In this document: one piece after another, positions 35,807-45,300 of the stretch | How the letters are laid out: each line of letters starts with the position of its first letter | How positions within the stretch are numbered: the stretch's first letter is position 1 | Source: Streptomyces aureocirculatus | Lineage (GTDB): Bacteria > Actinomycetota > Actinomycetes > Streptomycetales > Streptomycetaceae | Length of the DNA stretch: 64,000 bases | Direction of reading: 5' to 3' | NCBI RefSeq assembly: GCF_000720475.1 | Contig: NZ_JOAP01000028.1 | Span: forward strand, 1 to 64,000 | Notes under the pieces: model-generated | Databases searched by the model: none | Seen by the model: only the letters and a program-made list of their open reading frames with translations | Told to the model about the DNA's origin: nothing | Position numbers and translations under genes: made by a program

Positions 35807-35877
35807 GGCTCTTCGGTCGCGCGTATGTCCGCGATCCGGGCTGCCCGCTCGAGCCGCGTTTCCGCGGTGTCGGCGCG

Positions 35878-36567
35878 GTGGCCGCCTTGTGGAACTCCCA
35901 GGAATCGAAAGCAGGAAAAGCCCTGAGCACGCGCCTCGACCACCGAAACCCGCTTGTGTTCGACACGCATGAGCTGGGTCGGCGTCCTGGTGCCATGCTG
36001 CGGGTGACCCGCACCATCGACGCCCCCGGTTCGCCGGCTCCGTTCGGCGTCGAAGGAGTCATCGGAGTGCCGGACGGCGCACCGGTGGAGCTGGAGATCC
36101 GTCTGGAGTCGGTCATGGAAGGGGTGCTTGTCACAGGCACCGCCCGTGCATCGGCCAAGGGGGAGTGCGTAAGGTGTCTGGAGCCGCTAGAGCTCGCGCT
36201 CGAAGCGGGCTTCCAGGAGATGTTCTCGTACCCTGACGCCGACGACCGGGGCCGCAGCGCGGAACCGGCCGACGACGCCGAGGACGACGAGGACAGGCTC
36301 TATCTCGAGGACGGCATGTTCGACCTCGAACCCGTGCTGCGGGACGCGGTGGTGCTCGCACTGCCGATGCAGCCGGTGTGCCAGGAAGACTGTCAGGGTC
36401 TGTGCTCCGAGTGCGGAGTGCGGCTCACGGACGACCCGGACCACCGCCATGACGCCGTCGACATCCGTTGGGCGGCACTGCAGGGACTCGCTGACTCCAT
36501 CCAGGACGGCGAGAAGGACGAGTTGAGCGGCGCTGAACCGAGCGTCGACGAGAAGCAGGAGAAGTAG
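35878..36567 (+). CDS. yceD: YceD family (DUF177) protein, ribosome assembly
   Basis: A protein of about 215-229 residues of the DUF177/YceD family, linked to 23S rRNA accumulation and always next to rpmF. It has two Cys pairs (GECVRCLEP and the knuckle-like [14 protein letters not shown]). The body reads [20 protein letters not shown]. The start is uncertain. GTG 35878 opens the frame without a ribosome-binding site, whereas AGGA six bases before a CTG at 35923 sits exactly where relatives begin. rpmF starts three bases after its stop. Confidence 0.88.
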   Translation: MAALWNSQESKAGKALSTRLDHRNPLVFDTHELGRRPGAMLRVTRTIDAPGSPAPFGVEGVIGVPDGAPVELEIRLESVMEGVLVTGTARASAKGECVRCLEPLELALEAGFQEMFSYPDADDRGRSAEPADDAEDDEDRLYLEDGMFDLEPVLRDAVVLALPMQPVCQEDCQGLCSECGVRLTDDPDHRHDAVDIRWAALQGLADSIQDGEKDELSGAEPSVDEKQEK

Positions 36568-36569
36568 CC

Positions 36570-36743
36570 GTGGCTGTTCCGAAGCGGAAGATGTCGCGCA
36601 GCAACACGCGCCACCGCCGGTCGCAGTGGAAGGCTGCGGTCCCCACCTTGGTTTCGTGTGAGCGTTGCCAGGAGCCCAAGCTGCAGCACATCGCGTGCCC
36701 CGCTTGTGGCACCTACAACAAGCGCCAGGTCCTCGAGGTCTGA
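36570..36743 (+). CDS. rpmF: 50S ribosomal protein L32
   Basis: A 57-residue L32: GTG start ([17 protein letters not shown]), a zinc ribbon with Cys30/Cys33 (CERC) and Cys43/Cys46 (CPAC), ending NKRQVLEV. The AGGAG ribosome-binding site lies inside the end of yceD at 36556-36561. It is the C+ form, as is the L28 at 28289. rnc begins 19 bases downstream. Confidence 0.96.
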   Translation: MAVPKRKMSRSNTRHRRSQWKAAVPTLVSCERCQEPKLQHIACPACGTYNKRQVLEV

Positions 36744-36762
36744 GCGGCTGGTGAGAGGCGCT

Positions 36763-37572
36763 GTGTCTAGCCCAAAGAAGGCGGATGACGCCAAGATGCA
36801 GGCAGACAGCAACAACGCAGCCTCGTCCCACACGCTTCTTGAAGGGCGGCTCGGGTATCAGCTCGAGTCCGCCCTTCTGGTGCGTGCGCTCACCCACCGT
36901 TCGTACGCGTACGAGAACGGCGGTCTGCCCACGAACGAGCGTCTGGAGTTCCTCGGGGACTCCGTGCTCGGCCTCGTGGTCACGGACACGCTGTATCGCA
37001 CCCACCCCGACCTGCCCGAAGGCCAACTGGCCAAGTTGCGGGCCGCGGTGGTCAACTCGCGTGCGCTGGCGGAGGTGGGCCGCGGGCTCGACCTTGGCTC
37101 CTTCATCCGGCTCGGCCGGGGCGAAGAGGGCACGGGCGGCCGGGACAAGGCGTCCATCCTCGCCGACACCCTGGAAGCGGTGATCGGCGCGGTCTATCTG
37201 GACCGGGGTCTGGAAGCGGCGAGCGAGCTGGTGCACCGGCTCTTCGACCCGCTCATCGAGAAGTCCTCGAACCTCGGCGCGGGCCTGGACTGGAAGACCA
37301 GCCTCCAGGAGCTCACCGCGACGGAGAGCCTCGGCGTGCCCGAGTACCTCGTATCGGAGAGCGGCCCGGACCACGAGAAGACCTTTACTGCTGCCGCCCG
37401 CGTCGGAGGCGTCTCGTACGGCACCGGCACCGGCCGCAGCAAGAAGGAAGCGGAGCAGCAGGCCGCGGAGTCCGCATGGCGCGCCATTCGCGCGGCGGCG
37501 GACGCGCGGGCCAAGGCGGAGGCGAATTCGGCGCAGCCGAATCCGCCGGACGACGAAGCCGAGTCCGCCTGA
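36763..37572 (+). CDS. rnc: Ribonuclease III
   Basis: A 269-residue endonuclease that cuts double-stranded RNA (rRNA processing and mRNA control; in Streptomyces it is AbsB and affects antibiotic synthesis). The signature [16 protein letters not shown] is near 60-75, with a second acidic site [13 protein letters not shown]; a double-stranded RNA-binding domain follows ([11 protein letters not shown] to ESAWRAI). The Glu/Asp catalytic set seems complete. The GTG at 36763 has AGAGG four bases ahead; GTG 36751 is an in-frame alternative. Confidence 0.95.
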   Translation: MSSPKKADDAKMQADSNNAASSHTLLEGRLGYQLESALLVRALTHRSYAYENGGLPTNERLEFLGDSVLGLVVTDTLYRTHPDLPEGQLAKLRAAVVNSRALAEVGRGLDLGSFIRLGRGEEGTGGRDKASILADTLEAVIGAVYLDRGLEAASELVHRLFDPLIEKSSNLGAGLDWKTSLQELTATESLGVPEYLVSESGPDHEKTFTAAARVGGVSYGTGTGRSKKEAEQQAAESAWRAIRAAADARAKAEANSAQPNPPDDEAESA

Positions 37573-37878
37573 GCGGCACTTGTCGTCCCTGGGGGCTTCG
37601 CCCCCAGATCCCTTTTTTGGCGCTGCGCGCCTCGTCCTCAATCGCCGGACAGGCTTTATCTGCACCGGCCAGGCTGTATCCGTGCCGGTCCCTGGCTGGA
37701 CCGGTGCCGGACAGGCCGCATCTACGCCGGGCGGGTTGTATCTACGCCGGGCGGGCTGAATTCAGCCCGCCCGGCGTTTGAGGACGAGGCGCGCAGCGCC
37801 GACAGAACCCAAGCCCCGGCGGACGCCGAGAGTCACGCTGCCGGTGCCCCAACCCCGCCCCCGTCCGGGAGGACCCCC
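37573..37878. repeat. Repeat-rich region between rnc and mutM
   Basis: About 306 bases without a gene. It contains two copies of the dispersed intergenic element, reverse at 37631-37655 and forward at 37764-37788, and two tandem copies of ATCTACGCCGGGCGGG between about 37720 and 37755. It ends in a long palindrome described separately. The combination looks like a decayed array of terminator-like repeats. Confidence 0.75.
37744..37777. terminator. 34-base perfect palindrome
   Basis: A perfect palindrome with no loop bases, arms 37744-37760 and 37761-37777, centred on GAATTC. As RNA it would form a very stable hairpin; as DNA it could extrude a cruciform. It overlaps the forward copy of the dispersed repeat and lies about 100 bases before mutM. 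Confidence 0.7.
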
Positions 37879-38760
37879 GTGCCTGAACTGCCCGAGGTCG
37901 AGGTAGTACGGCGCGGCCTCGAGCGCTGGATCGGAGGCCGGACCGTCGCCGATGTCGAGGTCCTGCACCCGCGGGCGATCCGCCGCCACCTCGCGGGCGC
38001 CGAAGACTTCGCGCACCGCCTCAAGGGCCGCCGCATGGGCGCCCCCATGCGACGCGGCAAGTACCTGTGGCTGCCGCTCGCGGACAGCGGCACGTCCGTC
38101 CTCGCCCATCTGGGCATGAGCGGCCAGCTCCTGGTCAAGTCCGAACAGGCCCCGGACGAGAAGCACTTGCGGATCCGGGTGCGCTTCACGGACCAGGAGG
38201 GCGACAATCCCGGCGCCGCGCCCGGCACCGAGCTGCGCTTCGTGGACCAGCGCACCTTCGGCGGGCTCTCCCTGCACGAGAACACCCCGGACGGTCTGCC
38301 CGACGTCATCGCCCACATCGCCCGTGACCCGCTCGACCCGCTCTTCGACGACGAGGCCTTCCATCAGGCCCTGCGCCGCAGCCGCAGCACCATCAAACGC
38401 GCCCTGCTCAACCAGTCCCTGATCAGCGGTGTCGGCAACATCTACGCCGACGAGGCGCTGTGGCGCGCCCAGTTGCACTACGAACGCCCGACGGCCACCT
38501 TCACCCGGCCGCGTACGGCCCAACTCCTCGGCCACGTACGGGACGTGATGAACGCGGCCCTCGCGGTCGGCGGCACCAGCTTCGACAGCCTCTACGTCAA
38601 CGTGAACGGCGAGTCGGGCTACTTCGAGCGGTCCCTGGACGCGTACGGACGCGAGGACGAGCCCTGCCGCCGCTGTGGCACGCCCATGCGGCGGCGGCCC
38701 TGGATGAACCGCTCCAGCTACTTCTGCCCGCGCTGTCAGCGCCCGCCGAGGCTGTCGTAG
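37879..38760 (+). CDS. mutM: Formamidopyrimidine-DNA glycosylase
   Basis: A 293-residue base-excision repair enzyme that removes 8-oxoguanine and nicks the abasic site. The N-terminal [13 protein letters not shown] supplies the catalytic proline and glutamate; [18 protein letters not shown] is the helix-two-turn-helix; the zinc finger is CRRCGTPM to YFCPRCQ. The GTG at 37879 has GAGG seven bases ahead. The last 25 bases overlap the convergent hxlR-type gene. Confidence 0.95.
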   Translation: MPELPEVEVVRRGLERWIGGRTVADVEVLHPRAIRRHLAGAEDFAHRLKGRRMGAPMRRGKYLWLPLADSGTSVLAHLGMSGQLLVKSEQAPDEKHLRIRVRFTDQEGDNPGAAPGTELRFVDQRTFGGLSLHENTPDGLPDVIAHIARDPLDPLFDDEAFHQALRRSRSTIKRALLNQSLISGVGNIYADEALWRAQLHYERPTATFTRPRTAQLLGHVRDVMNAALAVGGTSFDSLYVNVNGESGYFERSLDAYGREDEPCRRCGTPMRRRPWMNRSSYFCPRCQRPPRLS

Positions 38761-39137
38761 CGCTCCTGCGCGGCCGCCACGTCGTCCTGGCTCGCCTCCA
38801 CGAACCGGATCAGTGACAGCAGGCGCTCGGCGATCTGCCGCCCCAGCGGCGTGAGCCGGTAGTCCACGCGCGGCGGGTTCGTCGGCTGCGCGTCCCGGTG
38901 CACCAGGCCGTCGCGCTCCAGCGCGTGCAGCGTCTGCGACAGCATCTTCTCGCTCACGCCGTCGACCCGGCGGCGCAGTTCGTTGAACCGGAACGAGCTG
39001 TCGTGCAGCGCGCCGAGCGTCAACGCGCCCCAGCGGCCCGTGATGTGCTCCAGCGTGGTCCGCGACGGGCAGTTGCGGGCGAACACGTTGTACGCCAGAT
39101 CCGCCTCGTCCCCGGCGGGGAGCGCTTCAGAGTCCAT
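38736..39137 (-). CDS. HxlR-family transcriptional regulator
   Basis: A 133-residue winged-helix protein of the HxlR type: [51 protein letters not shown]. The Cys in NCPSR sits at the N-terminal position that often senses electrophiles or redox state in this family. The start at ATG 39137 leaves room for the operator; ATG 39170 would add 11 residues. It is divergent from a flavodoxin-fold reductase, the usual target arrangement, and overlaps mutM tail-to-tail by 25 bases. Confidence 0.88.
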   Translation of the reverse strand: MDSEALPAGDEADLAYNVFARNCPSRTTLEHITGRWGALTLGALHDSSFRFNELRRRVDGVSEKMLSQTLHALERDGLVHRDAQPTNPPRVDYRLTPLGRQIAERLLSLIRFVEASQDDVAAAQERYDSLGGR

Positions 39138-39176
39138 GGTCCCAGCGTACTCGCCCGCAGCGCTATCCATAGGGTT

Positions 39177-39197
39177 GCGCTAACCAAAAGTTAGTGC
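39177..39197. promoter_or_regulatory. Candidate HxlR operator
   Basis: The inverted repeat CTAAC-CAAAA-GTTAG at 39180-39194, extended by GC pairs on each side, lies between the HxlR gene and the flavodoxin-fold gene. Symmetry and position suggest the regulator's binding site. Confidence 0.6.
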
Positions 39198-39278
39198 TTT
39201 CCTTCTGTTTGTTGCTCGGTCCGCCGAGCCGCGCCCTTCCCCGTCCCGATCCGCTCTCCCGACCGAGGAGTACTCCCC

Positions 39279-39869
39279 ATGACCAGTCCCGTCGTCGCCA
39301 TCGCCTACCACTCCGGATTCGGCCACACCGCCGTCGTCGCGGAAGCCGTCCGCGCGGGTGCCGAGGAAGCCGGTGCCACCGCGCACCTGATCAAGGTCGA
39401 CGAGATCACCGAGGACCAGTGGGAACTCCTGGACGCGGCGGACGCCATCGTCTTCGGCTCGCCCACCTACATGGGCACCGCTTCGGGTGCCTTCCACGTC
39501 TTCGCGGAGGCCTCGTCGAAGCGCTGGTCCACCCGCGCCTGGCAGGACAAGCTCGCCGCGGGCTTCACCAACTCCGCGTCCAAGAGCGGCGACAAGCTGC
39601 ACACCCTCCAGTACTTCCAGACGCTCGCCGCGCAGCAGGGCATGCACTGGGTGAGCCTCGGCCTGCTGCCCGGCTGGAACTCCACCGAGGGCTCCGAGAA
39701 CGACCTCAACCGCCTCGGCTTCTTCGCCGGAGCCGCCGCCCAGACCAACGCGGACGAGGGCCCGGAGGCCGTGCACAAGGCGGACATCGCCACGGCCGAG
39801 CACCTCGGCCGCAGGGTCACCGAGACCGCGCGCGTCGTCGCCGCGGGCCGGGCGGCGGTCGCTGCCTGA
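39279..39869 (+). CDS. Flavodoxin-fold NAD(P)H-dependent oxidoreductase (WrbA-like)
   Basis: A 196-residue FMN-binding protein: VVAIAYHSGFGHTAVVAEAV is the phosphate-binding loop, FGSPTYMGTASGAF the isoalloxazine-binding region, and FTNSASKSGDKLHTL the third loop. It is probably a quinone or aromatic reductase. The ATG at 39279 has GGAG eight bases ahead. Divergence from an HxlR regulator with a palindrome between suggests induction by quinones or aldehydes, by analogy with other HxlR pairs. Confidence 0.87.
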   Translation: MTSPVVAIAYHSGFGHTAVVAEAVRAGAEEAGATAHLIKVDEITEDQWELLDAADAIVFGSPTYMGTASGAFHVFAEASSKRWSTRAWQDKLAAGFTNSASKSGDKLHTLQYFQTLAAQQGMHWVSLGLLPGWNSTEGSENDLNRLGFFAGAAAQTNADEGPEAVHKADIATAEHLGRRVTETARVVAAGRAAVAA

Positions 39870-39906
39870 GCCCGCGCAGGTCGGGCGGAACAGGACCGGA
39901 GCAGAG

Positions 39907-39949
39907 CCGGGTCAGGGTCAGGACCGGGTCAGGGTCAGGACCGGGTCAG
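39907..39949. repeat. 17-base tandem repeat
   Basis: Two full units of CCGGGTCAGGGTCAGGA (39907-39923, 39924-39940) and a partial third, in the gap between the flavodoxin-fold gene and the convergent CAP gene. It just touches the stop codon of the latter. Confidence 0.8.
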
Positions 39950-41043
39950 AAGCCGAAGTCCTGCGTCCACCAGGGGCCGCCGGGCGCGAAGTGCGCGCCG
40001 ACGCCCATCGTCTTGTAGTCGCAGTTCAGGATGTTCGCGCGGTGGCCGGGGCTGTCCATCCAGGCGGCCATCACGGACCGGGCGTCGACCTGGCCGCGGG
40101 CGATGTTCTCACCGCCAAGGTCCGCGATGCCGGCCTTCTCGGCGCGGTCCCACGGCGTCGCGCCGTCGGGGTCGGTGTGCGCGAAGAAGTCCCGCGTGGC
40201 CATGTCGGCGCTGAAGGCACCGGCGAGGTCGGCGAGGGCGGTGTCGGCGCGCACCGGGCGGCAGCCCGCCTTGGCCCGCTCCTCGTTGACCAGCGTGAGC
40301 ACCTCGGCCTCGGCCGCGGTCTCGCCGGACACCGGCGTCCGCGCCACCGGCGGCGGCTTCGGCTTCGGCTTCTCGGTCCGTGTGGGCTCAGGAGCGGGGG
40401 TCTGCCGCGCCTTGTCCCCGCCCTTGCCCTTGTCCCCGCCGGTTTCCTTCTTCCCGTCACCGCCCTTGTCGCGGGCGTCACCGGAGTCGTGGGCACCGGA
40501 GTCGTCGGCGGCGGATTCGGCGGGCGGCTTCGGCTTCGACGGAGCGGACGGCGCCCTGTCCGACGGCTTCGAGGAGGGCTCGGCGGCGGACTTCGACGGC
40601 GTCGGGGCGTCGATGCGGCCGCTGCCGCGGCTCGGCGTGGCCTCGCCGCGCTCCGCGGAGCCGTCGTCCCCCTGGACGTCGAGGCCGGAGGGGGAGCTCG
40701 CGGAGCGGATGGCGCCCGGGTCGTCGCCGCCCAGCGAGTACGAGCCACCGCCGGGCACCAGTCCGGAGGCGACCGCGACGGCGCCCATCGCGACGGCCGC
40801 GGAGACCCCGAGCAGACCCGTGCGCACGGGCTTGGCCGTCCGGCGCCCGCGCCGGTGCGACGCCGCGCGCCGATGGCCTTCGGCGCGGTAGACGATGTCG
40901 TACGACGTGCCGGACGTGCCGGACGTGCCCATGGTGCCTGCGGAAGGCTCACCGGCGGGGTGGCTGTCGGGCGGGGTTGTCGCGGCGTGAGCGGCGCGGC
41001 CGGTGGCGGCGCGGCCGGCGGCGGAGCGTCGGTGGCGTCCCAT
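39946..41043 (-). CDS. Secreted CAP/SCP-domain protein
   Basis: A 365-residue exported protein. A basic stretch and hydrophobic segment (RTGLLGVSAAVAMGAVAVASGL, about 72-94) acts as signal anchor after an unusually long cytoplasmic N-terminus. A Ser/Pro/Lys-rich linker of about 140 residues follows (repeated KPSD/SKPKP and GGDK units). The C-terminal CAP domain has LTLVNEERAKAGC, FFAHTDPDG, GENIARGQ and PGHRANILN, with conserved His and Glu. CAP proteins are extracellular and some bind lipids; the role here is unknown. Confidence 0.88.
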   Translation of the reverse strand: MGRHRRSAAGRAATGRAAHAATTPPDSHPAGEPSAGTMGTSGTSGTSYDIVYRAEGHRRAASHRRGRRTAKPVRTGLLGVSAAVAMGAVAVASGLVPGGGSYSLGGDDPGAIRSASSPSGLDVQGDDGSAERGEATPSRGSGRIDAPTPSKSAAEPSSKPSDRAPSAPSKPKPPAESAADDSGAHDSGDARDKGGDGKKETGGDKGKGGDKARQTPAPEPTRTEKPKPKPPPVARTPVSGETAAEAEVLTLVNEERAKAGCRPVRADTALADLAGAFSADMATRDFFAHTDPDGATPWDRAEKAGIADLGGENIARGQVDARSVMAAWMDSPGHRANILNCDYKTMGVGAHFAPGGPWWTQDFGF

Positions 41044-41204
41044 CTCGTGGGCCTTTCGTCCTGACGCCCGGTGTCGGCCCCGGCGTCGTCGTGACGGTCA
41101 ACGTGACTCACCCGTACGGGTGAGGCTCGTCGTGTCGGGACTGTACGCGATGACGCAAGGGGGCGAAGTGCTCCCTGAGGGATTGGCCCGTTAGCGTGCA
41201 TCTC

Positions 41205-41486
41205 ATGAACGAAGAAGTCCGGCTAGTCGCCTGGGTGCGCGGCCGCGTGCAGGGCGTGGGATTCCGCTGGTTCACCCGGGCCAGGGCACTGGAGATCGGC
41301 GGCCTCTGTGGCTTTGCTCTCAATCTCGACGACGGCCGCGTCCAAGTGGTCGCCGAAGGTTCACGCGGCGGCTGCCAGGAGCTCCTCGACTGGCTGCACA
41401 ACGGCGACACACCCGGCCGCGTCGACGGTGTGACTGAGATCTGGGACACGCCCCGAGGCGGCTACGAAACCTTCGCCATCCGCTGA
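41205..41486 (+). CDS. acyP: Acylphosphatase
   Basis: A 93-residue enzyme hydrolysing acyl phosphates. The phosphate-binding [11 protein letters not shown] includes catalytic Arg21, and catalytic Asn40 lies in ALNLDDGRV. There is no ribosome-binding site before ATG 41205. TAGCGT at 41192-41197 lies seven bases ahead, which suggests a leaderless transcript. An in-frame GTG at 41196 is less likely. Confidence 0.93.
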   Translation: MNEEVRLVAWVRGRVQGVGFRWFTRARALEIGGLCGFALNLDDGRVQVVAEGSRGGCQELLDWLHNGDTPGRVDGVTEIWDTPRGGYETFAIR

Positions 41487-41871
41487 CCCGGGCCCGCCCG
41501 GGAGCCCCCTGCGGATGGGGCGGCGGCAGTTGCCGGGGGCAGGAAAGGCCTGGTGATTGCCAAGAAGCGCTTGCCGTGACAGGCTCCGCGATGAAGAATG
41601 ATCTCACCGCCCCCAGGGCCCCGAAGCCGAGGCCGCGCCGCAGGTTCCACCGCCGCGCGCCGCCGGGTCGCCCGCCAATACGGGGCGTGATCGTGTTGAC
41701 CGTCAAACTTTTTGGTGAGACTCTGGAAGCCCCGCGCACCTTAGCTGTTTGGCATGTGAGAACGGCCAAGTAACACCCAGCAAGAACTGAAGAGTGCCAA
41801 GCACCGCGGGTGCGATTCCCTCACGACCCACACCGATTCGGTCGGTTACTCAGTGTGGAGGACCACTCATC
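41487..41871. other. Intergenic region acyP to small coiled-coil gene
   Basis: About 385 bases. An open frame at 41576-41773 (or from ATG 41591) encodes a basic, Pro/Arg-rich peptide ending in LTVKLFGETLEAPRTLAVWH, but it has no ribosome-binding site and runs through an A/T-rich, promoter-like stretch (TTGACCGTCAAAC near 41698), so I do not call it. Promoter elements for the gene at 41872 probably lie between 41690 and 41800. Confidence 0.5.
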
Positions 41872-42075
41872 ATGGCAAAGGCGCTTCTCGGTTACGTCGG
41901 CGGCAGCGACCCGCGACTCCTCGCCGAGATGCGACGGCTCCAGCAGCGCGTCCAGGACCTGGAATCCGAGCTCGGCAGGATCCAGGCGGAGAACGACGTG
42001 CTGGCGGCTGCCGCTTCTCACGACGCGCTCCTGGAGAGCATCGACGTACCCCAGGCGGAGCCTGCGCTCACCTGA
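41872..42075 (+). CDS. Small coiled-coil protein upstream of smc, function unknown
   Basis: A 67-residue protein: MAKALLGYVGGSDPRLLAEM, then a heptad-like stretch (RRLQQRVQDLESELGRIQAEND) that should form a coiled coil, and an acidic tail. The ATG at 41872 has GGAGG eleven bases ahead. A textbook terminator follows, so it is a separate transcript from smc. A protein like this occurs at the same place in relatives as I recall. Coiled coil plus adjacency makes a partner role for Smc conceivable, but there is no direct evidence. Confidence 0.85.
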   Translation: MAKALLGYVGGSDPRLLAEMRRLQQRVQDLESELGRIQAENDVLAAAASHDALLESIDVPQAEPALT

Positions 42076-42229
42076 CCCACGCCACCCCAACCCGGCGACA
42101 CGGATGTCCTGGACCGCGACGTCTTGGACCGCGATGCCTCTGATCGCACTGACCGCGCAGTCAGGATGCCCGTGACCAGCCGCTGAAACAGAGAGATCTG
42201 CTTGATCGAATAAGATCTGAGAGATCCGC

Positions 42230-42251
42230 AAGGGACGCTTCGGCGTCCCTT
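42230..42251 (+). terminator. Rho-independent terminator with TTCG loop
   Basis: Perfect stem AAGGGACGC / GCGTCCCTT closed by a TTCG tetraloop and followed by TCTTTCTTTCC. It is the clearest intrinsic terminator in the window. Confidence 0.92.
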
Positions 42252-42367
42252 CTTTCTTTCCCTCCCGGGCCGGTAAGGCCTTACACCTGATGTGCCCTGC
42301 ACCTTCCGCCGTAAAACTGCTCCCACGTTCCTCGGTGAACTCCTGGCGAAAGGTAGAGTCACGCGGC

Positions 42368-45300
42368 GTGCACCTCAAGGCCCTGACACTGCGTGGTTTC
42401 AAGTCTTTCGCGTCGGCGACGACGCTGAAGTTCGAGCCGGGCATCACCTGCGTCGTCGGACCGAACGGATCCGGCAAGTCCAATGTCGTGGACGCGCTGA
42501 GCTGGGTCATGGGGGAGCAGGGCGCCAAATCACTGCGCGGCGGCAAGATGGAGGACGTCATCTTCGCCGGGACGACCGGCAGGCCGCCGCTCGGCCGCGC
42601 CGAGGTCTCCCTGACCATCGACAACTCCGACGGCGCCCTGCCGATCGAATACGCCGAGGTCACCATTACGCGGATCATGTTCCGCAACGGCGGCAGCGAG
42701 TATCAGATCAATGGTGATACGTGTCGCCTGCTCGATATCCAGGAGCTGCTCTCCGACTCCGGCATCGGCCGCGAGATGCACGTCATCGTCGGCCAGGGCC
42801 AGCTCGACTCCGTCCTGCACGCCGACCCCATGGGCCGCCGCGCCTTCATCGAGGAGGCCGCGGGCGTCCTGAAGCACCGCAAGCGCAAGGAGAAGGCGCT
42901 GCGGAAGCTGGACGCGATGCAGGCCAACCTCGCGCGTGTCCAGGACCTGACCGACGAGCTGCGGCGTCAGCTCAAGCCGCTCGGCAGGCAGGCCGCCGTC
43001 GCCCGGCGCGCCGCCGTGATCCAGGCCGACCTGCGCGACGCCCGCCTTCGGCTGCTCGCCGACGACCTCGTACGGATGCGTCAGGCCCTGAACGCGGAGG
43101 TCGCCGACGAAGCCGCGCTCAAGGCCCGCAAGGACGCCGCGGAGGCCGAGCTGAAGACGGCGCTCCAGCGCGAGGCGGCCCTGGAGGACGAGGTGCGGCG
43201 GCTCAGCCCGCGCCTGCAGCGGGCCCAGCAGACCTGGTACGAACTGTCACAGCTCGCCGAGCGGGTGCGCGGCACGATCTCACTCGCGGACGCCCGCGTC
43301 ACCAGCGCCCGGTCCGCCCCGGCCGAGGAGCGGCGCGGACGCGACCCCGAGGACATGGAGCGGGAGGCCGCGCGCGTCCGGGAGCAGGAGGCCGAACTCG
43401 AAGCCGCCCTCGAAGCCGCCCAGCACGCCCTCGACGACACCGTCGCCCACCGCGCCGACCTCGAACGCGAGCTCGCCGCCGAGGAGCGGCGCCTGAAGGA
43501 CGCGGCACGGGCCATCGCCGACCGGCGCGAAGGGCTCGCGCGGCTCGACGGGCAGGTCAACGCGGCGCGCTCCCGGGCCGCGTCCGCGCAGGCCGAGATC
43601 GACCGCCTCGCCCTGGCCAGGGACGAGGCGCAGGAGCGCGCGGTCACGGCACAGGAGGAGTACGAGCAGCTCAAGGCGGAGGTCGATGGGCTCGACGCGG
43701 GCGACGCCGAGCTCGGCGAGCGGCACGAAGAGGCCCGCCGTGGGCTGGCCGAGGCCGAGGCGGAGCTGACCGCGGCCCGCGAGGCGGCCACCGCGGCCGA
43801 GCGGAAGCGGGCCGCCGTGGCCGCCCGGCACGACGCCCTCGCCCTCGGGCTGCGCCGCAAGGACGGCTCCGGTGCGCTGCTCGCCGCCAAGGACCGGCTC
43901 GCCGGGCTGCTCGGACCCGCCGCCGAGCTGCTCTCCGTGGCGCCGGGCTTCGAGGTGCCGGTGGCGGCGGCGTTCGGCGCCGCCGCGGACGCCGTCGCTG
44001 TGACGACGCCCGCCTCGGCCGCGGAAGCGATCCGCCTGCTGCGCAAGCAGGACGGGGGGCGGGCGTCGCTGTTGCTGGCGGGGGCGCCTTGTGGGGACCC
44101 CGACCGGAGCCGAGGGGTGGCGGGTCGTGCCGTGGCGGGCGCGGCGCACGGGGCCACCGGTAAGGGTGCGGCGAACGGGGCCCACGGCGACGTACCGCCG
44201 GATCCACGCGGCGAAGGCCCCTCGAACCCACGCGGCGAGGGGCCAACGAACCCACGCGGTGAAGGCCCTTCGAACCCGTGCGGCGAAGATCCCTCGAACC
44301 CGTGCGGTGAAGGCCCTTCGAACCCGTGCGGCGAAGATCCCTCGAACCCGTGCGGTGAAGGCCCTTCGAACCCGCGCGGCGAAGATCCCTCGAACCCGCG
44401 CGGCGAAGGGCCGCCCCGTGCCGCCGAACTCGTACGCGGGCCGGACGAGTTGATGCCCGCCGTGCGGCGGCTGCTGCGGGACGTCGTGGTGGTCGGCACG
44501 CTGGAGGACGCCGAGGACCTGGTGTACGCGCACCCGGAGCTGACGGCGGTCACCGCCGAGGGCGATCTGCTCGGGGCGCACTTCGCGCACGGTGGGTCCG
44601 CGGGCGCCCCCAGCCTCCTCGAGGTGCAGGCCTCCGTCGACGAGGCGGCGGCCGAGCTCACCGAACTCGGTGTGCGGTGCGAGAAGTTGGCGGCGGATCA
44701 GGAACGTGCGGGGGAGCGGCGCGGGGAGTGTGCCGCGCTCGTCGAGGAGTTGGGGGAGCGACGGCGCGCCGCCGACCGCGAGAAGTCTGCCGTCGCCCAG
44801 CGCCTCGGGTCCCTCGCGGGGCAGGCGCGCGGAGCCGCCGGTGAGGCCGAACGGTCTGCGGGCGCCGCCGCCAAGGCCCAGGACGCCCTGGACAAGGCCC
44901 TCGCGGAGGCCGAGGAACTGGCCGAGCGGCTGCTCGTCGCCGAGGAGATGCCGGCCGAGGAGGAGCCCGACACCGCCGTGCGCGACCGGCTCGCGGCCGA
45001 CGGCGCCAACGCCCGCCAGACCGAGATGGAGGCGCGGCTCCAGGTGCGTACGCACGAGGAGCGCGTGAAGGGCCTCGCCGGGCGTGCCGACTCGCTCGAC
45101 CGCGCCGCCCGCGCCGAACGCGAGGCACGCGCGCGTGCCGAGCAGCGCCGCGCCCAACTCCGCCACGAGGCCGCCGTCGCCGAGGCCGTCGCCTCCGGCA
45201 CGCGTCAGCTCCTCGCCCACGTGGAGATCTCCCTGGTCCGGGCGGAGCAGGAGCGTGCCGCCGCCGAGCGCGCCAAGGAGGTGCGGGAGCGGGAGCTCGC

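Noticed and set aside
41576..41773. Possible small basic protein between acyP and the smc-upstream gene
   Set aside because: No ribosome-binding site, composition unlike neighbours, and it crosses an A/T-rich promoter-like stretch; not enough to call.
44091..44453. CRISPR-like regular repeats with a repetitive open frame
   Set aside because: The 24-base units are directly adjacent with no spacers and lie in frame inside smc; the other-frame peptide is just the shadow of the repeat.
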